The position numbers and the translations under genes are program-made. Shown here one piece after another: positions 33,341 to 45,479 of a stretch of DNA of 64,000 nucleotides (within the stretch, counting starts at the first letter, position 1; each line of letters opens with the position of its first letter). The DNA is from Symsagittifera roscoffensis. Lineage: Eukaryota; Xenacoelomorpha; Acoela; Convolutidae. The notes beneath the pieces were generated by a model. That model was not told the DNA's origin, searched no databases, and saw only the letters and a list, made by a program, of their open reading frames with translations. Location: the NCBI RefSeq assembly GCF_963678635.1, contig NC_087064.1:58910338-58974337 (forward strand), given 5' to 3'.

Positions 33341-34514
33341 GGTATGAAGCTCTTATATGGATATATCAACTAGTTTTCTTTGAATCGCCGGCACATGCAA
33401 ATTCGCCGTCAATTTTGCTCCAAAATTTGTCCCAAGACAAAGGAAACGAAATTCTGCTGACGGTGATTAAAAATATATTGTTCCATCTGATGCGTGCATT
33501 GACCGTGGTTATGATTGACTTGGAGTCCCGCTGCAGTTTCTTGGCGTTGAGGTTATTAGAGGGTTCGCAGACTCAAAAAGCGGGAATTATTAAAGATGTC
33601 TCTTTGAATTCATTTTGTTTTTCTGACAAAACGGTGATATTGACTAAAAGAGGTTTCCGTTTTCTAGAAGTTTTCCTTCCTTAAAACAGATAACTGTCTC
33701 ATGAAAAGACTTCGCTTGACAAATTTCTGCTTTTTCTGTTGAAAGCATTGATTTTCGGTCTAAGAGAAAAACAGGAGACTAAACTTAGAGCTTATTGAAA
33801 TCCGAAAGAAGGATTTCTCGTGTAGAATAGTCAGCAGGTCTAACCTTTGGGTTCCTATGATTCCTATAAAAAATGCAAAAAAGGTCATGGATTCTTTTGG
33901 GGCTGAAACTTTTGGGTTTTGCAACGCTCTTAAACCTAAGACGAACAGTAGTGGTGTCTATCCGCAGAAGAAAACTAATTTCGGCGTAAGCCGGTGTTTC
34001 ATCTTCTCGTACAGAAAAAAATAAAAATACGGATATGCCCAGGATTAATCCATTTGTTGTGAGATTGCATATCTGTTCTGAACTCCATCAGACTTGTTCA
34101 GACCTGGAACTTTTTTTTGAAATTTTCGAATGGATTATCTATTTTTGTTACGTGTCCTGTTTTTTTTTCGTTGAAAATGGCCATTTTAACAAATAACACT
34201 CAAACTCGTTTAAAATCACGTCCTTGTTTTCCGTTTTTGAAAATCACGTATATAAATAAATGCTACAGACGTAGGACTGAAGCAGGTATGGATTTTGGGC
34301 TCTTTTTCCTTTCCACCCCCCTGCAAATTTCTACATGTAAATTTGTTGACCAAATTGTCCGATTGTAAGGAAAAATTACATACGGACTAATAAAGCCACG
34401 AAAAACATATTTGGTCTTCATACTCAACCTCGTAAAACCACTCGTTACACTTATATATTGAAGTGGGTGAGGTGGGGGGGGGGAAGGAAAAAGAGCCGGA
34501 TTTTGTCACAAAGC

Positions 34515-34640
34515 AGACCTGCTCAAGGCCTGATTCAGACCTGGAACATATATGGGTCAGATGTGCTCAAATCTGAGCAGATCTGCACCAGATCTGACCC
34601 ATGTATCTTCCAAGTCTGAATCAGACCTTGAGCAGCTTTG
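34515..34640. repeat. Imperfect palindrome rich in CAGATCTG
   Basis: CTGCTCAAGGCCTGATTCAG at 34516 is inverted as CTGAATCAGACCTTGAGCAG ending near 34637. The arms of about 42 bases match with four or five differences, and the intervening ~38 bases (GGGTCAGATGTG...AGATCTGACCC) are themselves partly self-complementary. Confidence 0.85.
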
Positions 34641-35179
34641 CACTTGTGATAGAATCCATACCTGCCTCAGTCCTGATTCTGACATGTCCATGTCCAAACG
34701 AAACATGCTCCATGTCTGCACAAGATCTAAAATAGGCAAGACTTTAAGATGCTCAGATCTGGTTTCTAGTTTTTGTTAGGTACGGGTTAAGCGAAATAAA
34801 ATCTTGCGCGTTGCAATGTCAGAGGCATATAGGTCGAGCGTCCGAAAGCTTTTTTTGGATCATTTTTGTTTCTGCCAATTAGAGAATAAGCACTTAACTT
34901 AGAAAATGATTAAGTTCGATTCTAATCAGAGCCCGCTATACGCACAAACATGTAGCTGCAAGTTTGCATCCTAAGTACTGTTTTCTACATAATGTGCGTG
35001 GTACTGCGGTTGCAGTAACCTTGATGCTATCTATACTAATCTATTGTTATCTATTAGTGTCAAAGCCATTTGGGCCGATCTGAAACAGTGAGACTGGTTG
35101 ATCAGTCTACCATACGTTGTACGAAACTAAATCAATACATCTGAGCTTGAGAACACAAGAACAAAAACAACATTTTATT

Positions 35180-37205
35180 TTAACTTTTGAAATTTTTATT
35201 AGTTTTGCGACCCAAGTTATTTGAAGTTTCATCGATTCTCCCATGGCACAGCCAGCAGGATTCTTGTCTCAAGAGAATCGAGCTGACATGGCGATTTCTG
35301 ATATTTAGAATACGGCAAATTCGGATCCATCATGGAACCGTAAGATATGGTTTGATCAAGTTTTCATGGCAGTCACTGTAAAAAAAACGTGAATCCATAA
35401 TACTACTGGAGGATCGAAAACCAGTCATAGAGTCAGATCAACAGGCATTCAAACAAAGACCAGTATAAAAGGAGACTAATAGAAGGGAGAACTGATTCGG
35501 AAACAAACACGGAAAAAGACCATACATAGGTGCGGGAGAACATTCTCAGAAGGTTATTTAGAGAATTGCCCAGCAATGAATAAACCTTGTAAAAATTCTA
35601 ATAAACTGAATCATTTCGCAAAAATATGTAGATCACATCAAGTGAACGAAGTGACCGAAGACGCGGAAAGTTACGTAGAAGAAAGTATCCTGATACAAAC
35701 TTTCGACTCGTATGACAACTTCGAAAAAATGTGTAAAAATAGAATGTTACATCAATTTGTCAAACAGAAAACAGGATACCTTTAAAACAGATTGGACAAC
35801 AAAAAGTAAATCAAAAAGAGAACACAAAGAATCTAGGTATAAAGAAAATCGATACACGTAGAGCTCCACAATCAGAAAAAAGCTCGTTAAAAGCGTTTTT
35901 CAGATTTATTAGCCAGATTATCAATGTGAGAGTCGATATGGGAAGTCCAGTTTCAATATTAAATTTGGCAACAGCAAAACAAGTGTTGGAAGTCTCAAAA
36001 AAGACTAAATTCATTTCGGCACAAAAACTTAACTTGCCAGCACATTTTGTAGACTACAACAAAAACCCAATCAAGTTTCTCGAGGTACTCAAAGCAGATA
36101 TCCGATTTGCGGTATGGCAAGTGCGCGGCGCAACAATCCTAATCACGGAGCGACGTATAAGATGAATTCTGGGGCTAAATTTACATAATAAAGTGGGGAT
36201 CAACACTACACAGAAACCGGCATGATAATATGCAAGTAGCCTAAAGGTTGAAAACAACAATTTTTTAAAATATATAAGTTTGATTGATGGACAGGTGAAC
36301 CAAAAAACCATGTGTTTAACACAAAGTTGATGTATCCACTGCGCTCTATTCCAGAAAAAGGCAGAAGAATTTCAAGATATATTCAAGACAAAAAAGGAAA
36401 AAGCTAAAAAACTGTTGCCGGAAAATCATGTCAAAGCGTTAGACAAATGTATAAGGGAATAATTTTTTGCCCCAATAGTCATTGCAGTGAAAAAAGACGA
36501 TACTATAAAACTTGTTTTTGATTCAAAACCGGTTAACAGACAACTATTTAAGAACAAGTAGTGAATGCCCAAACTCGGAGAGCTGTTTGATGGAAAAGCC
36601 AAAAGTCAGTGCAAATGCATCTGGAACATTATATTTCACGGTACTCGACTTAAAGTATGCATACAGTCAGTTGAAATGAACTACAGAGACAGCAAAAGAA
36701 AGAAGTTTTATTAATTTTGGGAGGCATGCGAAGTGTACGTACAGAGTCCTTTCTGGTTTCTACGGCTTAAATACCAGCGGAATTTCAAAACCAATGGATC
36801 GTACTACTAAGAAAGCAAGAAAAACGCTGTGTTTTTTGGATGACATATTAATTGCCTCAAAGGGAGATGAAAACGAACATAAGCAAAATTAGTTTCAAAC
36901 GTGTTAGAAAAAAAAGATAAAGCAAACCTATCCCTAACGCTTTCTAAAGGCGAATTCTTCAACAATGTCGTAAATTGGGTCGGCATAAACTGTCAGAAAG
37001 CGGAAACCAGAAGGTGATACCAGAATTCACGAAAGCACGAAAACCGAGGCAATACTGAATGAAGCTGAAGCACCAAAGTCACTTAAACAACTTGGATCAA
37101 TCATGGATAGCATACACCATCTATCTAAGTTCATCCCAAATGCGGCCAGCTTAACAGACAAGCTCCGATCCTCCCTCCAAGAGGAGAATGACAAAAAAAG
37201 TTAGA
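35180..37205 (+). mobile_element. Second, strongly decayed Ty3/gypsy-type retrotransposon
   Basis: In order: a gag-like start at 35243 (MAQPAGFLSQENRADMAISD), a protease-like VDMGSPVSILNLATAKQVL at 35926-36000, and reverse transcriptase pieces FAPIVIAVKKDDTIKLVFDS (about 36465), LSGFYGL and FLDDILIASKGD (about 36830). The family is the same type as the element at 26162 but the sequence differs. LTRs were not found; a possible 5' LTR remnant lies at about 35080-35180. All frames are interrupted. Confidence 0.78.
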
Positions 37206-37689
37206 AAAACGGTTTCGGTAATTGTTTCGGTAACGTTTCAATAGAAGTCTCTTGGTAACCTGATAACAATGTAAATTTATCAAATGATTTTGTCAAAACA
37301 AAATTTGAACCAAATCTTTCAAATCATTAATTTGCTACTTACCCGCACAAGAATTTCAGGGATAATAATCGATTGTATTGTCATTTTATAGTCAGTATCC
37401 ATAAAATTACAAAAATATTTTTTTTAATCCATTAAAAATGGATAATAAACATAAGGTTTTTATTTCAAAATAATCAATTTTAAAGGCTTTTTGAGAGGTT
37501 ATTGGCGAAATTTGCAAAATTTCTGTTTAGGGCAGTTGCTACGGATTACGTTTCATAAACTTAAATTTTCAGCATAAAAATTTGTAAATTCGAATTGTAA
37601 ACTCTTTTTGTAGTCTCTTCTTTGTACACTTTGCAGTTTAACATTTTATTTAACAGTTTTTTTAACCATCTTCCTAGTAAAAAAATTTA

Positions 37690-38010
37690 TCATTCGCCCA
37701 CTCCGTCCCCCCGCCCACTACCCTTCTTCCCTCAATTGGGGGATATGGTGAGGGAAGACCTGGGACATGCATGAACGTGAGTTGGAGGGCCTCCAACCCG
37801 CTTCCCCCAACCGCCATCGTGAGGGGGGCAAGGGCAGTTGCAGATAAGGGTTTAGGGTTGTTTGGGAGTGGCGGAGGGGGGTGGTCGCCGAAACCTGGGG
37901 TATGGTCGGTTATGGGGATAGGGGTGGGGTTAAAATGTGGAGGGATAAATTAGGGAGGGGGGATGGTAAAATTGGATTGGGGAGAGGGGTACGAGGGGGG
38001 GGGGGTGACA
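37690..38010 (+). repeat. G-rich tract with quadruplex potential
   Basis: Many runs of 3-10 G (CCGAAACCTGGGG, GGAGGGGGGTGG, ACGAGGGGGGGGGG) in a 200-base stretch within otherwise AT-rich DNA. A related G-rich segment is at 45950-46230 and 61375-61650. Confidence 0.7.
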
Positions 38011-38279
38011 AACTGTTTTGAGTTTCTGCAGTTTCTGAAGAAAAAAATGGTTTTCATGAATTTTTGTGGCCTAAAAAATCGATTATACTGTCAAAAGAGT
38101 CGATTTTGAATATTGAAAAAATTCGATAAGAGTCCCCTAAAAATCCATTTTCATGAGTGCATGGGTCATGAAAATTGATTATATGGGTTAAGATTTTGCC
38201 GATATAATCCATATAATCGAATACTTCGCATAAAACTCCAGTGCGGGTACGCATCGCGCGTTAAATGACATCGCCTGTG

Positions 38280-40000
38280 AATATTACAAATTGAAATATT
38301 GGGCAACGAGCGCCCATGGATTCTAATCAACTATATTGGATTCTCGAGACAAAATAACCCATTTTAATCCATTACAGATGTACAATTTAGACCACAAAAT
38401 TGATTATTTGGCCAATATAATCGATTATATTTAAAAAACAATAATCCATTATAATTCATTATAATCGATTAATCTATTATTTTGGGCACTAAAATCAATT
38501 ATTTTTGCCCAGATAATCCAATCTAAATGATTGTTTCCGCAAAAAATCCAATATAACCCAATATAATCGATTATAATGTGTTTTGTTATTTGAACTAAAT
38601 TCGATTGTTTTTGCAGAATTATTGCAGTTTTGCAGGGAATTTGCAAAAACTATGCCATGTCTTTTGCTAAAAGCCAAGTCTAACTTCGACCCCTCAAGTA
38701 ATTTTTAACTCCCCCAATTAAAAAGGGGAGTAAACTGGGGGGGGGGTGTCAATCATAAACCCCCGTTCATAAAGTCTACCAATGAATAGGGGCAAAGGGG
38801 GCGAACGGCAGTTGTCAAATTTCGCCTGTGAAAAATCCAAATTGAAATTTTGGGCATCATATCAAATATAATGTATTCTCGAGACAAAAACAACCCCTGT
38901 AATTCATTAGAGATGTACAATTCAGACCAAAAAATCGATTATTTTGCCATAATAATAGTTTAATTGTGAAACAAAAATCCATTATAATCCATTTTAGTCG
39001 ATTATAGTTCGTTATTTTTGGCAATGAAATCAATTATTTTTGCCGTGATTGATTATTCTTACAACAAAATCCATTCTAATCCATTATAATCAATCAAAAT
39101 GTTTTTCATTTTTGAACTTAATTTGTTTTTTTTTTCGCTAGTTTTGCAGGAAATTTGCAAATGGTTGCCATGTGTTTTACTACATGACATGTCTAACGCA
39201 ACCCCCTCAAGTAAATGTTAGCCCCCTTCACAATTGAAGAGATAAAGAGAGGGAGGTAAACTAGGGAGGGGGGTCAATCATGAGCCCCCTCCCCCAAATC
39301 TATTAAGTAATAGAGGGTGGGAAGGGGCGATTCGCAGTTGTGAAAATTCGCCTGAGAAAATTTCAAATTGAAATCTTGGACACCGAGTGCCCATTATTTC
39401 TTATCATTTATAATGGATTCTCGAGACAAAAACCATCCATTATAATCTATTATAGACGTACAATTCAGGCCATGAAATCGATTACATTGCCAATATAATC
39501 GAATACTTTTGAAGAAAAAAAAATCCATTAAAATCAATTATGATCGATTATAATCCATTATTTTTGGCAGTGAAATTGATTGTCTTTGCCGAGATAAACC
39601 ATAATAATTGTTAACTTTTGCAATAAAGTCCAATATAATTCATTATAATCGATCATAGTACATTTTATTTTTTGAACTAAATTCGATTATTTTTGCAAAA
39701 CTTTTTGCAAGTAAAATTGCAAAAGACATGTTTAGCCGCTCAAGGAATTTTAGCGTCCCAAGTAAAGAGCTAAAGAAGGGCGAAGTAAACTGGGTGGTGT
39801 CAATTAGGGGGAGAGGGGCGACTGGCAGTTGTGACAATTCGCCTGAGAAGTTTCCAAATTGAAAACTTAGGCACTGAGCTCTCATGGATTCTAATTGATT
39901 ATTATGGATTCTCGACAAACAAAATGATCCATTATAATTCATTACAGATGAACAATTCAGACCACAAATTCTTGTGAAGTCATTCTTGTGAAGAATTTTC
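38280..40000 (+). repeat. A+T-rich tandem array, period about 490-540 bp (unit 1)
   Basis: Units repeat a G-rich start (TAAACTGGGGGGG), AAATTGAAAT.TTGG, GATTCTCGAGACAAA and a long field of AATCGATTATAATCCATTATAA motifs. GATTCTCGA(GA)CAAA recurs at about 38341, 38876, 39418 and 39909. The last unit ends directly against the packaging ATPase remnant. Confidence 0.85.
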
Positions 40001-40002
40001 AA

Positions 40003-40330
40003 ATTCTAAGCAGTTTGTAAAAATTGCTTCTGCTGGAAGACACAGGGGACTGAATAAGCATAACTTGTTTCATCAAAGCAAATTGGAAAGAGATGTTGAG
40101 TTACGAAATGCACAAATTGTTTGTTCAAGTCGCAGAGAGATGTTTTACAAATCAATACATTAAGTCAACAACTAGATATAGGAGCACAATTGAAAGAGTG
40201 GTATCAAGGTGCAACATCTACTCCTTATGGTCATATACTCACTGATTTATCTCCAAAAATTATTTATTCGCGAAAATATTGCACAAACAGCGGATCAGTT
40301 CCATCAAAATTTTAACTACCATTAGGAACA
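40003..40330 (+). pseudogene. Packaging ATPase (FtsK/HerA-type) remnant, endogenous Polinton-like element, unit 1
   Basis: C-terminal piece only. Frames show SAGRHRGLNKHNLFHQSKLE, then after a frame change LKEWYQGATSTPYGHILTDL and a stop at 40313. The pattern resembles the DNA-packaging ATPase of Polinton/adintovirus elements. The N-terminal Walker region is absent, replaced by the A+T-rich array. Confidence 0.5.
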
Positions 40331-40765
40331 GAAACAAAGTTTTTCGACGATGAGCTTACAATACGTCTCTATACTCGCAATATTTCAAAACAATTCATCC
40401 TCCATTGTCCAAAAAATTTCATTCAGTTCTTCAGCGAATGTCTAGTAAATTTGCTGCGAGGTGAGCTACAGGATCTCCGAAAAGTAGACGTAGTAAAATA
40501 TCGAAGAGAAATATCAGAACTCACACGAAGAAGAATTTCACTGCATAAAAGAACAACTATTTTAAGCTCCTCAAAAATCTTACAATTATTATCTCTTATC
40601 ACTCTTTTTGCCATTAAACGATTGACAGAGTATAGATCAGTTTGTTCTAATTCTTTACTCAGTTTATCAATCACAAAATACGCTCCCAAAAAACCTAAAT
40701 TGGAACAAAAGCACGAAAAAGAAAAAATTGTACCAAAATTTTTGCTTCTATTTACAGTGCTGTAA
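40318..40765 (+). CDS. 149-codon frame of unknown function inside the endogenous element, unit 1
   Basis: Open from the codon after a TAA at 40315 to a stop at 40765, with no ATG near the start. It includes FILHCPKNFIQFFSECLVNL, a basic helical ELTRRRISLHKRTTILSSSK and a hydrophobic ILQLLSLITLFAIKRL. It lies between the packaging ATPase and integrase remnants, where Polinton-like elements carry small conserved genes. Unlike its neighbours it has no internal stop. A 124-codon frame overlaps it on the minus strand (40423-40797) and is probably a shadow. Confidence 0.45.
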
Positions 40766-40953
40766 ATGCGAGGCTGAAAACGAGTAACAATAAGCATCCC
40801 ATTGATTTATTTTGAATTCTCCCAGAGTTAAACTAAATCAGTCAGAAAATATCATATCAGATAATCGAGACACAAAAAATTTTTTTTTTGAGTTTTGTGT
40901 GCACTCCATTTTGGAAGCTACTCAAATTCCACCTAAACTTGTTATCAATAATA

Positions 40954-41815
40954 ATGCCAAAGCGAAAGACAGAGGAACTTGGATCCCTTTCAAAATCTGA
41001 AAAGGTAAGTCTGAAAAGATTGTATTCGAGTGATAGAGCTGTGTACGGATCTGTGCGAAACTTGAGTAAAGCAAGCGGTTTGTCGAAAAAGAAAGTGGAA
41101 CAATTTTTACAAACAAAGACATCGTAAGCAAAATTTGGTCCTCCAACCAGTTTCCGAAGACTTCAAGTTTTTTCAAAACATGTCAATAAATCTGGTGTAT
41201 GGACTTGGCTTTCGTAGACAAACTAGCGAGTCAAAACCATGGAGTCAAAAATTCATTGGTTGCTGTTGATGTTTTTTCGCGATTTGTCAGGGTTCAAACA
41301 ATGAAATCAAAATAGGCCAAAGACACTTTGCAAGCTTTCAAAAAACTGATTTTTGAGAAAACACTCCTGAAAAAATTTGGATTGATAAAGGAACAGAATA
41401 TTTTGGATTTTTTAAAAAAATTTGCAAGGAGAAAGACATTGAAAATTATTCAACCATGAATAAAACAAAAGCTGCATTTGCAGTGAGAACCATCCAATCA
41501 TTAAAACACTTAATTTAAAATACATAGAAGATCATGGTCAAAAATTCATTCACAAGTTACTTCAATTTGTGTATTCAATGAATTGTCACGTCAACAGATC
41601 TATTGGGAAATCACCTAGAGATGTGAAAAATAATGATTTTTTATCAAAAGTGTAAGACAAATTGTTCATGATTTATACTGAAAGAAAAATCAAAAATGGG
41701 ATAGAGTGAGAATTTCGAAAAAAACCTCCTACATACATCATCAAAGACCTCCACAAGGAAGAAGTTCTGTGAACATCTTATAAAAAAAAGCTGAGAAAAT
41801 TTTCGAATTAAACGT
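40954..41815 (+). pseudogene. Retroviral-type (Polinton c-int) integrase remnant, unit 1
   Basis: The ATG at 40954 opens MPKRKTEELGSLSKSEKVSL and runs about 50 codons (basic N-terminal region, ASGLSKKKVEQFLQTK), followed by core pieces DLAFVDKLASQNHGVKNSLV (first catalytic Asp) and VAVDVFSRFVRVQTMKSK, then an RSIGKSPRDVKNNDF block before the C-terminal domain. Frameshifts and stops occur throughout, and a 77-base deletion removes most of the C-terminal domain near 41718. The lineage is the chromosomal integrase of Maverick/Polinton elements. Confidence 0.7.
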
Positions 41816-41854
41816 AAATCATTGTTTAAACTCAAATTCTATCGATCAGTTATC

Positions 41855-42733
41855 ATGGAGTCTTTTGCTAATGAGTTAGTTTCTAACGCTTCTTTTAATT
41901 GTTATCCGAATAATAGTCTTAGTTCGTTTACAAATTTTCTACCGAAACAAATAATTTTAAAAGGAGAATAGGAGGTTGCGTTTTCAGAAATATCGTACCC
42001 TTCTTTGTACCAAAATGCTACTGAGGGAAAGTTTACTTTCGTAGAAGACAGGGAAAGTTCTGAGGAGAAAAGAAAGATGGAACCTACGCATATTGAACCA
42101 GGATTGTATCCAAGTACTGTTGGTACTGCTGTAGCCTTGAACAACAAACTTCGAGAACGTCTAGGTGCTCAAGAATTCGAATATAACTGAATCTATGTAT
42201 CAGTAGACAAAATTTAACAAAAAATTGCCGTTGACTTATCTGAGGATCAATCAATTTTTAGTATCCAAAGTTCTGATTTGATTTACATTTTTTGTTGTGA
42301 TTTAGAACAAAATCAAACAGGGTTCAAAATGAGTGGAAAAGGACCGCATCATCCTCATTATTCTTACGACATTATAAGAATTCATTCTTTGATGTTATAT
42401 ACTGATTTAACAGAATATAACATAGTTGGCGATACAAAAAATCCTTTATTGCCTTGTTTTCTTTCCATTTCCAAAGGGAAAAACAGAGACATAATATCTA
42501 CAGGATAGTACATGAATTATCAGTCCTTTACAAAGTTACAGTTTAAAAACTATTAAAAAACTCTTTCCATAGTATCAAGATAGAACTAAGAAATAGTACA
42601 GGTGAAAAATTTTTGTGTCCGTAGGAATTACATGAGTTGTTCTCTTGTTTCGAAAGATTTCGAAAAATCATTTTTGGCTACAACTTCACACGAGATCGTT
42701 GCTCAAAATTCAGCTGATTTCCCTATTTTTTGA
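41855..42733 (+). pseudogene. Probable minor capsid (penton-like) protein remnant, unit 1
   Basis: Opens with MESFANELVSNASFNCYPNN and continues in fragments: HIEPGLYPSTVGTAVALNNK, CDLEQNQTGF and HPHYSYDIIRIHSLMLYTDL. Stops (for example GGAGAATAG near 41970 and the TGA at 42188) break it. It sits between integrase and capsid genes, where adintovirus-like elements encode a minor capsid protein. The penton assignment is by position and resemblance, not by a visible fold. Confidence 0.42.
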
Positions 42734-42734
42734 G

Positions 42735-43021
42735 GAAATGCAAGACAACGTGGAAGAGGTTTTGGTGCTCTTACGAAAACTCATTGGAGAACTGCAAAAA
42801 GAGTTGGGGCAGATTTATTTAAAATCGCTGCTGCAGAGATTAGGGAAGTTGTTAGTGGACGCAAAAAGCTCAAAACATTTGCAAAAAATGTGGCAACAAA
42901 AACAGTTTGGATACAATTGGGAGGTGGAAACAAGAAATCAAAGCGTAGAACCAGATCCATTTCTCGAAAAAATAGATCGAAAAACAGTCGCTCTCGCAAA
43001 GAATTTTTTGACAATATAAAA
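42735..43021 (+). pseudogene. Short basic protein (pX/core-peptide-like) remnant, unit 1
   Basis: One frame begins ARQRGRGFGALTKTHWRTAK, has KRVGADLFKIAAAEIREVVS, and ends in a very basic KSKRRTRSISRKNRSKNSRS stretch before TAA-type termination near 43019. This composition and position match the small DNA-condensing proteins of adintovirus-like elements. A different frame (42645-43019) is open by chance. Confidence 0.45.
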
Positions 43022-43080
43022 TGAGTATAGGCCAAAGTAGTTGTTTTCGGTAGGTAGCTTTTTCATTTTCTTTGTTGGAG

Positions 43081-44330
43081 ATTATTGATAAAGTCCCAGT
43101 TTTGAAAACAATTAAGTCATTTTATCCATAAGAATTATTCCCCAGAATTTCTCTAGATGAAAGCAGTTTTGAGCTTGAATTTGAAACGGATCGTAATCTC
43201 TACTTGAATATACGCGATACCCATCTTAGCTTAAAGCATCAATTATTCAAGGTAGGATTGATTGATGCTTTCAAGAGGGAAAATGCAGAACATAAAGCGA
43301 AATCCGAGAATGAATCGGATGAGGAACCAGATCCCTACTTAACTCATGTAAGCAATCTACTACATTCACTATTCTCCAATTGTGAACTTTATCTTAACAA
43401 CACAATGGTTTACAACAGCAATGGATTTTAACCTCATAGGGCACAAATATCGAACGAATTCAAATCGTCGGCAGTGAGTAATTAAGGAATACTTGCTTGT
43501 CATCGATAAGGTTTTGAAGAATTTCCTGATGCATTTAATATGCATCCGTTCACAGATAGAGCAAATTCCTTAGGAACAGGTATAACTTTTTCACTCTATG
43601 GGAGGCTCGCCATTAATTTGTTTACTTGCGAAAAATTATTACTACCAAAAAACAAAGTTCGAAATAAACTAATTCGAGCTAAAAGTAAAATTTACATGGT
43701 ATCTGATAATCCAAATGTCAGTCTGAAATTTGTTGATTGTTCGCTGTTTACAAGATGAATTTCAGTTTCTGAACCTAATAATCAACACTTGCAATGGAAT
43801 CTGGAAAGAGAACCTGTTCAATACAATTACATGGAAACTATAGCAAGAACTGTCATCATTCCATGTCGTCAAAACCAATTCATAAAGGAAATTATTTTCA
43901 ATAAAGCTCGAATAAGAAAAATAGCTAGCTGTTGCAATGAATACAAATTCAGCTGTTGTGGGATCTTTTCAAGAAAACTCTTTCAGCTAACAACAATTTC
44001 AGTTGAGAGAGCTTAAAATTATTCGCGGTTGAAGAGAAATTTTTTTATTGGATACAACTTCTCCATTCGTCCTAATGTTACAACAATGAAAGCAATCCAT
44101 TTTAACGAAGATTTACGAGATCTTCCAATGGAAGTTTTTCGAAATCCCAATGTTTTTGTTTTTGACATGACTTCACTTCAGCATGCAGCTGAACAATGGC
44201 ATTATCCCGAACTTAGTGGAGAGTGTTTTTCCAATTTCCCTTGGAGCAAGTCTCGGAAGTGATAGTCTTGGGAGAAATACTATCAAACGTTCAAATTGAA
44301 AAATTCGGAACAGTTGCTAAAAATGTTTAA
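43081..44330 (+). pseudogene. Major capsid protein (double jelly-roll type) remnant, unit 1
   Basis: A nearly colinear series of frames: SLHSLFSNCELYLNNTMVYN-like segment ending NSNGF at 43428 (then a TAA), FTDRANSLGTGITFSLYGRL, SDNPNVSLKFVDCSLFTR (then a TGA), NYMETIARTVIIPCRQNQF, and FVFDMTSLQHAAEQWHYPEL. Length and order fit the hexon-type capsid protein of Polinton/adintovirus elements. At least four stops or frame changes inactivate it. Confidence 0.6.
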
Positions 44331-45479
44331 TTTTTTGAGTTTTCAGGTTGCTATAAAATTATTCTAAGTTTTGGGACTTTTCATCGCTATTGTCTTTTTA
44401 CTATCTTTTTTTACTAAATCTCCAGCAGACACTGTATGCTGTTTAATTGAAAATACGAGAATTTACTACAATCTAGACTGTAAAGCAGTAATTAATAGTC
44501 TTTGTCCAGTACATAAGGCTCATGTGTGAGAATTTGTTGGTTAATTACCTAAATGCGTGTAATTCAATAACCTTCGTTTTTTATCCTCAATTACACACTC
44601 AAACTATTTGTTTATTTGTTTTTAGATGTAAATCAGCTAACAATTGCAAAAATGGATACCTTTTTTACTTTTGGAAGAACTCAGGTTTAAGTACATGGGA
44701 TCTTAACCCTCTGATAAAGTACCTCAACTAACAAAACAACTTTGTAAGTGTAAATTATAGCGGTAAATTTACTATACGATGCAGTGAATTATAAACTTTC
44801 TTTCAAATTTAATTTTTTTTTCATAAAAACTCATTTTTTTGAAAATGGAAAAGGAGTAGGTTTCACTATAGCTTCAGGTAAATAGAACACTGGTGTAAAG
44901 ATTAAGATCATTTAATAAAATAGTCAATAGATCGAAATATACCAAATCTTATCGTGTTTTTTAAATTTTTTTGTAGTTTTTGAAAATCTTACAGTTGACT
45001 TACCATGAACCAAAAAATATAACAACTTCATTCCACAATCTGCACGTAATTAACCTTTGATTTTTACCAATTAGATAACACGCGCCAAAATTTTTGCGAA
45101 AAAAACAGACATTTCTACACAAAATCCAAAAAATAACGTTGTTCTTACCATTCTCTTACCATCACCTAAACCATGAAACTTTACCAATTCTATTCCTCAT
45201 CTTATTACGATGTAGGCTCTATTCCCTATCTTAATATCTAGCTTGTATGCCCTATTCCCAGCTTAAAACATGCTTCTGCTAAACTGTGGGGAGGGAGGTA
45301 AACAGGGTCCGGGGGGCAGTAAAGTAAACTGGTGAGCTGGGGGAACACCGTTCAAACCACAAAATATAAAAATTATATATATACATTTTGAAGTGAAATC
45401 TAAAATTTTATGAAACGTATTTCGTAGCATTTGCATAAACAGGAACTGAGAGTTCACAAATAAGTTTCACAAATAACCT
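44331..45479 (+). other. Capsid-downstream region without recognised genes (unit 1)
   Basis: AT-rich; a 69-codon frame at 44522-44731 has no recognised motif. The G-rich stretch GGGAGGTAAACAGGGTCCGGGG near 45295 resembles the start of the array units. No DNA polymerase B or protease gene is visible. The same holds for 59743-60904 in unit 2. Confidence 0.5.

Noticed and set aside
38054-40002. Minus-strand frames in the A+T-rich array (for example 39643-40002)
   Set aside because: They lie in repetitive array units and are not conserved between units of the array.
40423-40797. 124-codon minus-strand frame present in both duplication units
   Set aside because: It overlaps the plus-strand 149-codon frame, which fits the element's gene order; more likely a shadow.
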